Part shown: positions 12,136-22,557 of the stretch, in pieces
Layout of the letters: each line of letters starts with the position of its first letter
Numbering within the stretch: the first letter of the stretch is position 1
Source of the DNA: Phlegmacium glaucopus
Lineage: Eukaryota; Basidiomycota; Agaricomycetes; Agaricales; Cortinariaceae
Assembly (NCBI GenBank): GCA_015039465.1
Contig: MU130318.1
Span: 11,538-75,537, forward strand
Reading direction: 5' to 3'
DNA: 64,000 nucleotides
Made by a program: the position numbers and the translations under genes
Notes under the pieces: model-generated
The model's input: the letters and a program-made list of their open reading frames with translations, nothing else
What the model was told of the DNA's origin: nothing
The model's database searches: none

Positions 12136-13257
12136 ATGCCCCTCCCAGTATTACCTGTTGAGACCCGTTCTCAGATTTTTGCATACCTCAACGACACGAA
12201 CATTGCCCAACACATCCCAGAGGCCTTTTGGGCGATGGCACCCGATTATATCCGCCACCTTCACCTCGGCTGGACGTACACCTTTGACATGGTTCACACT
12301 CAAACGAAGTTGGTTGACAAGTATCCCAACTGTGGCCACCTGGTCGAACGGCTTAGTATTTTGAGCGACCAGACCTCGGCTGGTGTCGTCACCAAGTTTT
12401 TGCAGAACTTTCCTCCCTATCGCAAGCTCAAACATCTATGAATTACTCTGGCCGCACATCCCAGACAATCCATTACCTCTGCCAGCGCTTTACCGTTCCT
12501 CTCCCTTCTAGAAACTCTGATAGCCACCTCCCCCGATCTACGACGAATTTCATTTGTCCATATACACCCCTCTCCATTACTGATCAACGCTGCGGCCGCT
12601 CGTCTAACTCGCCTAGACATTGGCCACTTTTATCCCTCGGAACGTGCAATTTCTGTGCCTCTTACCCCCTTACTCGAGATTTTATCGGTTACAGCCAGTG
12701 TCTTTACGCATATCACGGACCCTCCTCCAGCCACTCTTCGCACTGTCATCATCAAGACTGATATCTTGCCCTCCTTTTTTCTGACGAGGGACTGCCACTC
12801 TTTTCTGGCACGATGTACCCACCTGACTGGCCTTGCTATTGTCGATCGCAGTGAGCAGCCCTCCCTTTTTTTACCTCTCTGTTAGTAACCGCTCTTTCGT
12901 TTAGCTCCTCGCAACTCTCCCCTCATCGCCATTGTCAAGAACCTCAAACCACCGATACTCAACGTTTGTTTCAAATTCACCCAACCCTATCTCGATGCGG
13001 TCGAAAATGTCCAGGAAATGCTCCTTCCCGGAGAGGTTACTTTCAAAATTTGCACGTTTATATTGTGCATGAGTGCTCATACAGCCTCTATCCGAGCCAC
13101 TTGCCGAGACAATACCCAACTCTTCGTCGAGGCTTTCAATTTGGACGCCTGTTTCGTTTACTGTGGAGACAAGGATCTTCACCCAGAGGCCCATACACCC
13201 GCGCAGAAGGAAATACTACATGAATGGGTTCGCATCGTCGATGCTTTAGGCAATTGA
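12136..13257 (+). pseudogene. F-box/leucine-rich-like gene with in-frame stop
   Basis: ATG 12136 opens MPLPVLPVETRSQIFAYL, an F-box-like start (LPVE...IFAYL). The frame meets TGA at 12439-12441 (...RKLKHL stop), but the same frame then stays open and looks coding for over 400 nt: ITLAAHPRQSITS, LPFLSLLETLIATSPDLRR, LTRLDIGHFYP, LEILSVTASVFTHI, CTHLTGLAIVDR. An intron at about 12850-12904 follows, and then an exon to TGA 13257 (QEMLLPGEVTFKI ... HEWVRIVDALGN). The pattern LRRIS...LTRLDI...LTGLAIV resembles the repeats of fungal F-box proteins. No splice donor lies near the stop that would remove it. It is either a single nonsense mutation or a sequencing error. F-box proteins normally choose substrates for SCF ubiquitin ligases. 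Confidence 0.6.
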
Positions 13258-13767
13258 AATTTTACTACTTGTAATTAAACATTAGAATGATTATTATTCT
13301 CTGACCTTGGCCTAATATCCGTTCGCTCTACTTATGTATAAATATAGCGCGCTTGTCTTTAATTAGATGATATATTACGGGTATTCTAAAAGTGTAATAA
13401 TGTAGTTGCTTCTTTGTTTGTCCAAGTTTGATCTCAGGGCCAACTTTTTTTTTTTTCTTCTCCACCACTACGATCATTCGCCTCGCCAACAGTACCTCCT
13501 TATCTTCCCTTTTAACGTCAATCAAAACAGCTGAACACCGTGTTTCGGTGTGCAGTCAATAGTTAATCCCGCCCTCTTCCTTAATCCCGCTCAGACAACC
13601 GTGTTTCGGTGTCTAGTCACTTTACAGGCCCCCTCATCCATCACCGTTGTGTTTATATCGTATTAATACTAATACCAATACCATACATCCCATTAAATTG
13701 AATCCTATATACCCCGTAAGCCTCCAAAAACAAGGAGAAACTATGTCCGACTGAAATTTAGACCTAG
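13258..13767. other. Intergenic region with repeated small hairpin
   Basis: No gene is seen. The string ACCGTGTTTCGGTGT, which can fold into a small hairpin, occurs twice about 60 bp apart (near 13537 and 13598), each followed by a similar (C/T)AGTCA tail. A pyrimidine tract (T12) lies at about 13445. Confidence 0.4.
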
Positions 13768-14088
13768 ATGATGCAAGATACGCAGACCTCCCCCGCTATC
13801 CAACCTACGCCAACTTCCCCAGAGACCCAAGATACGCAGACCTCCCAAGAGACCCAAGATACGCAGACCTCCCAAGAGACCCAGCATACGGAGACTTCCA
13901 CAGAGACCCCCGCAACCATCGACGAAAGCGAATTTATCCGACCCAAAATCAATGAGGTGTGTACATTCACGAGTTTTTTCTTCAACGAGCCGTCTAACAT
14001 ATCACAGTACAGAAAAGCCCAACACCTCAAAATCCACCTGATTTTCGAGGACCCCAACTTTGCACATGTCCTCTGGTTACTAGGATGA
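13768..14088 (+). CDS. Short hypothetical protein with Thr/Gln-rich tandem repeats
   Basis: The ORF MMQDTQTSPAIQPTPTSPETQ consists of tandem octapeptides of the type DTQTSQET, encoded by 24-bp repeats (about 13,776-13,910), then a non-repeated tail TPATIDESEFIRPKINE. A donor GTGTGT follows at about 13956 and an acceptor about 50 nt later could extend it (YRKAQHLKIHLIFEDPNFAHVLWLLG). It is not recognised. It may be the start of a gene interrupted by the repeats that begin at 14095, or just a coding-like minisatellite. Confidence 0.35.
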   Translation: MMQDTQTSPAIQPTPTSPETQDTQTSQETQDTQTSQETQHTETSTETPATIDESEFIRPKINEVCTFTSFFFNEPSNISQYRKAQHLKIHLIFEDPNFAHVLWLLG

Positions 14089-15396
14089 AGTAGGGTCATA
14101 CTAGGGTCGGACCTTTGATCATACTAGGGTCAGGCCTTGGGATCATACTGGGGTCCAAGGAGAATTTTACAATGCAGGACCCAGTACTTGCAATTTTTTG
14201 ATGAGATGAGTGATGAATCAAGTGATAAGTCCAGCAATCAGGGAAGTGATCAAGCCATACATCCACACTTGTCACCAACAACTTGTTTTGTGCCCATCTT
14301 GTGCTTGCCCTGCTGAGTGGTAGGATTTTTTGGTAAGTGTACTCTCCAATGTACTTCTTTTAACTTGCCTCTTCCCAGGTCACCAGTACTTTGAAGCTCA
14401 TATGGACACTATTCTCAATTTCATTATATTATCCCCACCACCTACACCTGTCAACGACAAGCACAATGGGAATAGAGATTGACTGGACATTATTCTCAAC
14501 TTCATATTATCTCCACCACCTACACATGTCAAAGACAAGCACAATAGGAATAGGTAGATTTACTGCACACTATTCTCAATTTCATAATATTCACCCCACC
14601 ACCTACACCCGTCGACGACGAGCACAATGTTGTAAGATCTTGTGTTACTGGGTGTTTTTTCATCAAGACCACGCTGTAATCTGCTGATAAATGTGATACT
14701 AGGTTTAAGAATGTGTTGTTGGTTGTGCTGCTGCGCTTTTGATTCCACAATTTTGAACGCACATGGATTCGTTGACTGGTAAGTATCTGTTTCCATCTTT
14801 TCTTGCTCTTTATTAACTTCTCCTTTTTCCTCCACAGTTTTTTTTGTCTCAGACGAGTGCAGGTTTTCTGATTGGTAAATGCTGATTCCTTTATTTTCTT
14901 TCTGTCCATTAACTTTTCTTCTTTCCAGCCTCTCATCATCTACCTCTTCCTGGACTTCTTTTATTGTGAAATCTATCATTTCTTCATGTTCAACACCCCC
15001 TTCCCACCTTTCTCTGAATCCTGGCACTTGTTGGTGAATTCTGTTTGTGTATATTTCTCATCATCTCTGGTTTGTATTGTAGGGCTTTGACTGGACATTA
15101 TTTCCAATTTCATATTACATAATATTCACCTCACCAGGTACACTCGTCGACGACAAGCACAATTGACTGGAGACTATTCTCAATTTCATATTATCTCCAC
15201 CACCTACACCTGTCAATAACGAGCACAATAGGAATAGAGATTAACTCTTATCACAAGTCATTTAGATGGATAAGGATAACACGAACCGCAGCTGCCCACA
15301 TCCACCACCTCTATTATACTTTAACTCTTATTAGAGGTCAGTTAGATAGAGATAAGGATAACACGAACAGCAGCTGCCCACGGCCACCACCCCTAT
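14089..15396. repeat. Minisatellite-rich, probably non-genic DNA
   Basis: First, three copies of ATACTAGGGTC-like units lie at 14098-14160. Second, a unit of about 85 bp containing ATTCTCAATTTCATATTAT ... CCACCACCTACACC occurs at about 14403, 14488 and 14565 and again at about 15088 and 15172. Third, two copies of a roughly 100-bp unit (TAACTCTTAT ... GCAGCTGCCCAC) lie at 15245-15394. Between 14640 and 15085 a different stretch is inserted. It has splice-like signals on the plus strand and a 155-codon Lys/Glu-rich minus-strand ORF (15027-14560), neither convincing. Confidence 0.5.
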
Positions 15397-15422
15397 AAAA
15401 AAAAAAAAAAAAAAAAAAAAAA
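15397..15422. other. A26 tract, probable gap placeholder (25 plus one native A)
   Basis: Twenty-six A precede CAATCCCC. In the intact hAT copy this site reads GAACAATCCCC, so at least one A is native, which leaves about 25 added. The sequence to the right starts in the middle of an hAT exon. Confidence 0.7.
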
Positions 15423-16427
15423 CAATCCCCATCCTTGAATATCTTAAAGAAACTTGGGGTAATATGGCGCAGCACCCTAAGTTCTCAGAAGTCGAGGGCC
15501 CAATTTACAAAGGGATTGAGAATCTAGATAAATGGTATAACAAAGTGAATGATACTGATGCCTATTTCATCTGCCTCTGTACGTATCGGCTCCTCAATCA
15601 AAATCTACTCACTCACACTTTTATTTACAGTTCTTGATCCCAACATCAAGAATGCATATGCACTTGACAAGTGGGATGCCAAATCCTACACCGCAGGTAT
15701 GGCTCAGCTCGAGAAAGTGGTGCGTGCTGCTCTATAAATCCTATTTGGGTCGTGAATGAGGGGCTGAACAATTTCCAGTTTGATGCTTACTACGTCACAC
15801 CTGCCCAAGAACTCTCAGTTCCCATCACATCCTCATGTACGCTAGAATAAATATTGGTCTCAATATATTTTTCTAATGTTGATTTTTCAGCTTGCAATGT
15901 ATCCAGTACTCAATATGGATATTCTTGGATGCGTGCTTCTGTCCGCTCTCATCAAGAAGCTGAGCATTTCAGTTCAGGGCCAAGAGACGAGCTCAAGAGG
16001 TACTTAGATAGCCCTCTCGAAGAAGTTGATGGCGTGGTTGCATGGTGGGGAGTAAGTAATTTTGGATTTCATTGTTGGACATCCATTCTAACCTGTTACA
16101 ACTTCATAGCATCACTCCTTCCAATATCCTACCCTTTCGAGTATGGCCCGTGATTATCTCGCTATTCAAGGGTCCGCTACACCTTCAGAGCGAGCATTTT
16201 CGAGTGGAGGGACCACCGGAACTGCCAAACGCAACCATCTCAATGTTGAAGTCTTCGAGGCCCTCCAATTGCTCAAAAATGCTTATCGAAATGGGCACGT
16301 TGGTGCTCGCTTGGATGCTGAAAAACACACAATTAACCTCTTAGACATTTTCAAGACTAATGGTGATGTTGATGTCAAAGTGGATGCCGCATGCAAGGGA
16401 AAAGGCCGCGAGAGCGATTTTGAATGA
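15423..16427 (+). pseudogene. hAT transposase, C-terminal part including hATC dimerisation domain
   Basis: This repeats the exons seen at 6673-7384 with few differences (for instance a 6-bp deletion in the intron after the exon ending YFICL) and then continues: HHSFQYPTLSSMARDYLAIQ, GSATPSERAFSSGGTTGTAKRNHLNVEVFEALQ. That is the hATC dimerisation motif (SERxFSxGG...R..L....E.LxxLK), ending in an acidic tail with TGA at 16427. The 5' two thirds are absent because of the A tract. Joined to 4109-7384 it would give a full-length transposase. The two copies may be the same locus assembled twice. Confidence 0.8.
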
Positions 16428-16642
16428 CTCCAGTAGCTTATGTACAAATTATGTATGTTTTTCTCAAATTTATATGTTCGGTTCAGGTTCAGACCAATAT
16501 TGAACCTGAACCGGACCCTCTTGAACCTGAACCGACCATCCAGTCCAAGGTTCAACTGGTTGTCTGGACTGAACCCAAAGTTCGACTCTCGGTTCTCCAA
16601 AATTTGGAAAGAACCGGACTGAACCGGACTTCGGCAACACTA
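15423..16642 (+). mobile_element. hAT transposon, 3' portion with right terminus
   Basis: The segment begins mid-exon at the equivalent of 6675 and carries the rest of the transposase. It then has about 200 bp of subterminal repeats built from GGTTC/GAACC (16,480-16,630) and ends in ...GACTTCGGCAACACTA. The terminus read outward-in is TAGTGTTGCCGAAGTC, a plausible hAT inverted repeat. It abuts the CHAT-like exon of the minus-strand TPR gene, so the element is inserted into that gene. The candidate 8-bp target duplication to the right is TGTATATG (16643-16650). The left partner cannot be seen. Confidence 0.75.
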
Positions 16643-19600
16643 TGTATATGACGAAACTACAAAATCGGAAATGTATGATCCTCGCTCGTATGCTGGGCCG
16701 TATACCCCAGCTGCATGGAGTGGAAGAAATGCGAGTGGGCCAGTTGGGCACCACCATATACGGCGTTGATCTGAAGGATTTGGAGGGACTGCAAAAGATC
16801 AGCATAAATAAGTTGACAATAGCCAACACCTTACCGAGTATCCTAGCGCTTTGAGGATTGGTTCGACAACTTTACACCACAGTTCGTTTAGAACAAGCGA
16901 CATGGATGATGGATCAAGGCTGACACGCAGAGGCATGCGATCACGATCTTCCACCTCCCGTTGCTTGAGTAGGCCAACTTGAAGGGTCTTCTGTAGTTGC
17001 TCTGCCTGCACGAGACTGAAGTTCTCTAGAGGGATGTGCAGAGGTTCCGATATCCCAGCTATAAGAGCCAATGCATCACATCGGGTGTCGTGAATGTTGA
17101 AGATGACGACTGGACCATCAGAAGGTAATGAGGACAGGAAGTCGCTGGCCTTAGGTGGCTGAAGAAAGTCATGGAAATCTGGAAGATCCCGAATCTCTTT
17201 AAGAAGTTGCCTATACTCTGTAGCGTGGAGGGTATGATTTTGAGTGTCATCCTGAAGGCGAATGTTTTCTGCAAGTGTCGCATGCGAAGAAGGAATTGAC
17301 AATGCTGAACGATTTCCGTAGGACTCTAAAGTACTTGCGGCCTGTATGAAGCGATTGGCCAAGGATGGATTCTCCATGCGAAGATTGTCAATTGGTGTAC
17401 GGAGTTGGTTGAGTTGATTCCACACCAAGCAGCGGCCTTGCTCAAGCCATTCAAGTGCAAGATCAGCTTTATTGAAACGGAGAGCGGTAGCCACAGCAGA
17501 TCCCACAAGATCAGAATAGTCGCGAAGGTTAGCATGACGGCGATGGATTGTTTGTTCCAACCCAGCAACCTCTGAGAGCAGACTAATGGCATTCGCAAAA
17601 TCAACTAAGCAGTGAAAGTCATCAAAGTCTGAGGATAGCTTGGCCGCAAGCATGGCAGACTGCAGACGAATGGATGGGGTGCCATTTGCCTCAGCAGCTT
17701 GACGGTATGAAGCAACACTGTTTTGGACATCAGGGAAATAACTTGTGTGTTGGAAGCGGTGCCAGTAAGATTTGCCAAGATTGTTGGAGTAAACTGGGAG
17801 GTCAGCATGGCCAGAAGGAGTGGTTTCAACAGCAATCTGATGGTAAGATATAGCATGGTCAATATCCTGGAGGTCGCCAGTGCGTTCAAAGCGACATGCG
17901 CACGAATTTCCAAGGCTGTTGAACCAATTCGGAAGGGCAACATGGCCAGAAGGAGTGGACTGGACAGTGTTCTGGTGGTGGGATATGGCATGGTCGATAT
18001 CCTGGAGGTCACCGGTGTGTTCAAAGCGATGTGCATACGAATTTCCAAGGCTGTTGAACCAACTCGGAAGGTCAGCATGGCCAGAAGGAGTGGATTGGAC
18101 AGCTTTCTGGTGGTAGGATATGGCATGGTCAATATCCTGGAGGTCGCCAGTGTATTCAAAGTGACATAAGTATGAATTTCCAAGGTTGTTGAACCGACTC
18201 GGAAGGTTAGCATGGCTAGAAGGAGTGGATTCAACAGCATTCTGGTGGTAGGATAGGGCATGGTCAATATCCTGGAGGTCGCCATTGTATTCAAAGCGAC
18301 GTAAGTACGAAGTTCCAAGGTTGTTGAACCGATTCGGGAGGTCAGCATGGCCAGAAGGAGTGGATTCAACGGCATTTTGGTGGTGGGATATGGCATGGTC
18401 AATATCCTGGAGGTTGCCGGTGTGTCCAAAACGACGTGCATATGAATTTCCAAGGCTGTTGAACCAACTCAGAAGATCAACATGGCCAGAAGGAGTGGAT
18501 TGGACAGCGCTCTGGTGGTGGGATATGGCATGGTCAACATCCCAAATGTCGCCGGTGCGTTTAAAGCGACATAAGTACGAAATTCCAAGGTTGTTGAATA
18601 AACCCGGAAGGTGAGCATGGCCAGAAGGAGCGGACTCAACAGCATTCTGGTGGTGGGATAGGGCATGGTCAATGTCCTGGAGGTCGCCAGTGCATTCAAA
18701 GCGACGTAAGTATGAATTTCCAAGGTTGCTGAACCGTCTTGGAAGGTGAGCATGACCAGAAGGAGTGGATTCGACAGCATTCTGGTGGTGGGATAGGGCA
18801 TGGTCAATATCCTGGAGGTCACCAGTGCGTTCGAAGCCACATAAGTACGAATTTCCAAGGTTGTTGAATCGACTTGGAAGGTCAGCATGGCCAGAGGGAG
18901 TGGATTCAACAGCGTTCTGGTGGTGGGATAAGGCACGGTCAATGTCCTGGAGGTCACCGGTGTGTTCAAAGCGACGTAAGTATGAAGTTCCAAGGTTGTT
19001 GAACCTACTTGGAAGGTTGGCATGGCCAGAAGGGGTGGATTCAACAGCATTCTGGTGGTGGTATATGGCATGGTCAATATCCTGGAGGTTGCCGGTGTGT
19101 TCAAAATGACGGAAGTACGAATTTCCAAGGTTGTAGGATATGACGGGAACTTCGGGAAGGACATCGAGACCAGGTGGAATCAAGGAAATTGCCTTTTTAT
19201 AATGAAAAATTACTTGAGTAATGTCGTCCATGTTTCCTGTCTCTTCGAAGCGCCGCTGGAATGTCTCGGCGGTAGTAATAGCGTTACGCAAGTCAGAGAT
19301 AGTACTTAGTGCTACTCCTCTGGCACCGTTCATAGCACCTGACTGAAAGGTAGAACTTGAAGCTACAAATCAGTCAATAGATGGATCTGAAAGCGGTCAA
19401 CCTCACATACATATTGTAGAGGTCATTTTGATGGACATGGGATTATCCTCTTTAAATGACGCGAACACATACTCCGCTGGAGTGTCTACAGGCCGACCAT
19501 AATAAGCACGTGTAGGGGGGACAAATGAATATCTTTAGCGTACCTTCCTCTGCACACACCATGACGTTGGCCGTGAATGTAAGGAAAGCAACATCACCCC

Positions 19601-20297
19601 CATCCTTCGAGTGAACGATCAACATCATATCGCCGGCATCGTGTTGACTGGATTTTGATTTAGCTAACAAACCCTTTTCGAAAAATCACTCACAAGTCGA
19701 TATTCTCAACGGCTTTCCATTTCTTAGAAGAGATCTTCGTGAGGCGTACGTTCTCGTTGTTGCAACCCTGAACGATAGACAGCGTTAGCTCATCATTGAA
19801 GTGATGAGGCGGCGAACATTCAAGAAAAATGTCTGAATCGCAGAGTAAGGGCACGCGGCAAAGGAAACGAACTAATTCTCACCCTTCAATAAACCTTTTC
19901 GACTTGCTGATGGCATTGGTTGGTGCGACAGGGTGTCTTCAGAGATCAACACACTGCTGTGGGGTGGTGGTTTGTATGGGAGATCGTGCTCAGAGATCGA
20001 GACGGCTGAGCTTTCGAGTGGCGTTCCAGGTTTTAGACTGTGTTCGGATGTCGCGACTGTGCCCTCTGTCCCTTGTACCATGCTTCGCTTGGATTCAAGG
20101 TGCAACCACCGTCCCACAGCACAAAGGACCTTCGAAAAGTAGGACTTAATATGCCCCACACCGCTGTCTAGAGCCGGAATTGGAGTACTCTGTTGTGCGG
20201 CGTTTTCGGTCGCGCATTCGAGCGGTGGTGATTGTCCTGGACTGTGGGCGAAGGAGGCTACAATTTCAGCCTCGTCAATATGGTCGAACGTGACCAT
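16643..20297 (-). pseudogene. TPR-repeat protein with C-terminal CHAT-like domain, disrupted
   Basis: ATG at 20297 starts MVTFDHIDEAEI, and the first exon ends KGLLKG. The second exon encodes DIFLECSPPHHFNDELT ... SSKKWKAVENID, a C2-like N-terminal module. The long exon 19333-16835 has about eleven 44-residue repeats of the type FNNLGNSYLRRFEHTGD, LQDIDHAISHHQNAVESTP, then a helical region and the start of a CHAT domain (GPVVIFNIHDTRCDALAL). A further exon (16788-16651) encodes RIWWCPTGPLAFLPLHAAG and then stops at the hAT element. Defects: six C instead of five at 19515-19520 (plus-strand G6) shifts the frame relative to the paralogue at 61,861; the junction at 16834/16788 is out of phase with the consensus donor; and the end of CHAT is lost. 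CHAT is a caspase-like peptidase fold, and TPR-CHAT proteins are abundant in mushrooms. Confidence 0.75.
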
Positions 20298-22275
20298 TGT
20301 GGGTATTAGAAAGATGGATAGATTGGCAGAGCGTGTTTGGAAGACAAAAGTATGTGGAAGACAAAGTATAGTTGGGAATTTGTGAGTTTACGTCCTAGTA
20401 TATGGAATCAACACTGCCTCATGTTGGCCGTGCGCTTTCATTGCGACATGCATAGGAAGAAACGAGGGCAATAAACATTCATGCAACATGGACGTCGTAG
20501 CATTGCATTGAACGGATATAGCACAGATAAGACATGACTGAAATTTATCACTTAGTAAATACCATAATGTCAGTCGAGATTGATATCCAGCACTTGCCTC
20601 ACAGACAAGCACCAGAACCATGATCTCCAGAGTCAATCCTCGTGCGTTGTTCATTATCGCAGACCATGATCGCATACCCATCTTTATATGTCGCAGACCA
20701 CGTCAACACCAGACATCAAGGCCCTGAGGCGTTGATGAGGCAGAAAAGCGCAAGGAAGAAAAACAACTCTCATATATAGGGTGGTCATGAGCCATCGGTT
20801 CCCCTGTGACGTTGGTTGCAATGCCTTCGGGGATCGACACATTGTGGGGTAGTAATGTGTACGGGAGATCGTACTCAGGCATTCAGACGGCTGAGCTTTC
20901 GCGTGGTGTTCCAAGCTTTGAACTGTATCCAAATGTCGTCACTGTGCTCTCTGTCCCATGTACCACGCTTTGCTTGGATTCAAGGTGCAACTACCGTATC
21001 ACAGCACGAAGGACCTTCACTTAATTAAGTTAATACACCCACACCACTACCTTGAAGTCATTGATGACTGACGTGAGGACTTTAAGGAGAGATAAGTCGC
21101 CTCTTTCAATTTGCATTGAACTTGATAAACGATGTCTTGTGATCGTTACTTTTCCTAGAATTATTAGTATTACAACAACACCGGGCTGCGCGGGTGAAAT
21201 TGATATGCCATCCGGACTTGAGTGTTAGGTCGAAAATAGAAGCGGTGGGGGTGGTCTAACGATGCGGCTTTGATAGTTCAAGCTTCACACATCCGTTATA
21301 TGCGCCTTCTCCAGGTGGGCTCGTAGCGACTTGCCGATGAGCCTGAAGGAGGGGACGTCAAACGATGAAGGATGGGGAAGAGGAAGGTCGGGTAGCAGCA
21401 CCAGTCACTGCAGGGGAGGGGATAAGCATGACGGAGAGAAAGTGGGATCAGGGACGAGGGACTGCTGTGCCTGCTACTAGGTACCGGCAAACCTGGAGGG
21501 GCGCTGAATGTGCACAGAACCTAATGAGACGGTAAGGCCAGAGAAGACAGACATATACATGTGGGTTGTGACGCGGGCAGGAGGTGTAGCTGATGGTTGA
21601 TCGTAATGTCTGAAGACGCCGCGGCAGTGGGTAGCTGCGGATTGGGCCATGCGGGAGGAGGGCTGAGAAAAAGTTGATGCGTTGGCTTGAAGTTGAACGT
21701 TGAACTTGTGACCGAGGGTCAAATTGTATATGTCGTCAGAGTTGATTCAGAGTCCTGGAATGAAGAAGGAATGAGTGTCATATATTAGCCGGGATGAAAA
21801 GAGGGTTACACATGTAAAAAGCAGCCATTGGCACTAATTCCACGTCAAAGCTCTCTTTTCGATGAATAACGTGACAGTCGTTCGAAGTACGCTGCCGAAG
21901 ATGGTCTGCATCAAGCGCACCTTGAAGGCTAGTACAACTTGCAGAGCGTGAAGGTGACTTTTGGTCGTGGGCACAGCCTGCAAGTTTGCTCAAACCTGTT
22001 GTCCTTGTACTATCGAGGTTAGGCTAGTTGAAGAGGGAGGTAAGTCCGCACAGAGACTGAAAGAACAGTGAACTCGATGACGCTTTGAAGTATTGAAGAT
22101 GCCCTGGATGCTTGGTACAGCGGCCTACATGCTTGCCTGGGAGATTGAATGAGTATGATGGTGGCGAGTAAAAAGTGGATACCTACTGAGTACTGAGGCC
22201 CTGAGGCGCAGCATAGAGTCTAGGTGCAAGATTTTAACTTGGACTTCCTGGGGCAGGGAATTGAAGGTTGAAGTA
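16651..22275 (-). repeat. Segmental duplication, copy A (inverted relative to 59690-64000)
   Basis: On the minus strand this stretch matches 59,690-64,000 on the plus strand: the TPR gene, its N-terminal exons, and upstream DNA such as GCGGACTTACCTCCCTCTT (about 22,030) and the CAAACTTGCAG segment (about 21,975). Differences include repeat number, indels of about 100 bp and the hAT and MITE insertions, so the duplication is not recent. Confidence 0.75.
19915..21030. repeat. Direct duplication of the first exon region (19915-20150 and 20810-21030)
   Basis: About 220 bp of the TPR gene's N-terminal exon (around CGGCTGAGCTTTCG and CCTCTGTCCC) recur at 20810-21030 with roughly four fifths identity by eye. 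They are upstream of the start codon in gene orientation. The upstream copy has no continuous exon and looks like a decayed tandem duplicate. Part of it is also seen in the paralogous locus near 60,650-60,750. Confidence 0.6.
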
Positions 22276-22557
22276 GTTGGATCTTGAAGCTACGCGTGTA
22301 GTCTCTGAGGACGCGAGCGTCGTGTTTATGGTGGTACAAAAAGATGGTGTAATCACGAGAGATCAGAGCGATCAAGCTTTGTCATCTAGACTTGTATTAC
22401 AGCGTCAACAAGGAAATCTTGTATTCTCTGGCTCGTCAAGGATTCTTGCATGCAGGTTCCTGTGTCCTCTCATCATTGTTTTTCTCAGTACTTTGTTTCG
22501 TTGCACCCCCCCTGCAAATTTCAAGTTTGATCCTGCCTATCGACATTTACTCATCAA
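20298..22557. other. Region upstream of TPR gene, no intact gene
   Basis: Apart from the duplicated exon fragment, I see only short minus-strand ORFs. One (21993-21778, ...VELVPMAAFYMCNPLFIPAN) is conserved at 60,064-60,324 in the duplicate locus. Since the surrounding non-coding DNA is also conserved there, this does not prove coding. The stretch 22280-22550 is AT-mixed and unassigned. Confidence 0.4.

Noticed and set aside
13768..13915. CRISPR-like array
   Set aside because: Tandem repeats without spacers in a eukaryotic genome.
14560..15027. 155-codon minus-strand ORF as a gene
   Set aside because: Low-complexity Lys/Glu/Gln composition, no domain, and it overlaps minisatellite units.
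17605..19164. Long ORFs on both strands and other frames inside the TPR exons (for example minus-strand 17605-18453 and 18469-19164, plus-strand 18765-19109)
   Set aside because: They repeat with the 132-bp TPR unit and are alternative frames of the true exon. The same effect appears at 62,289-63,989.
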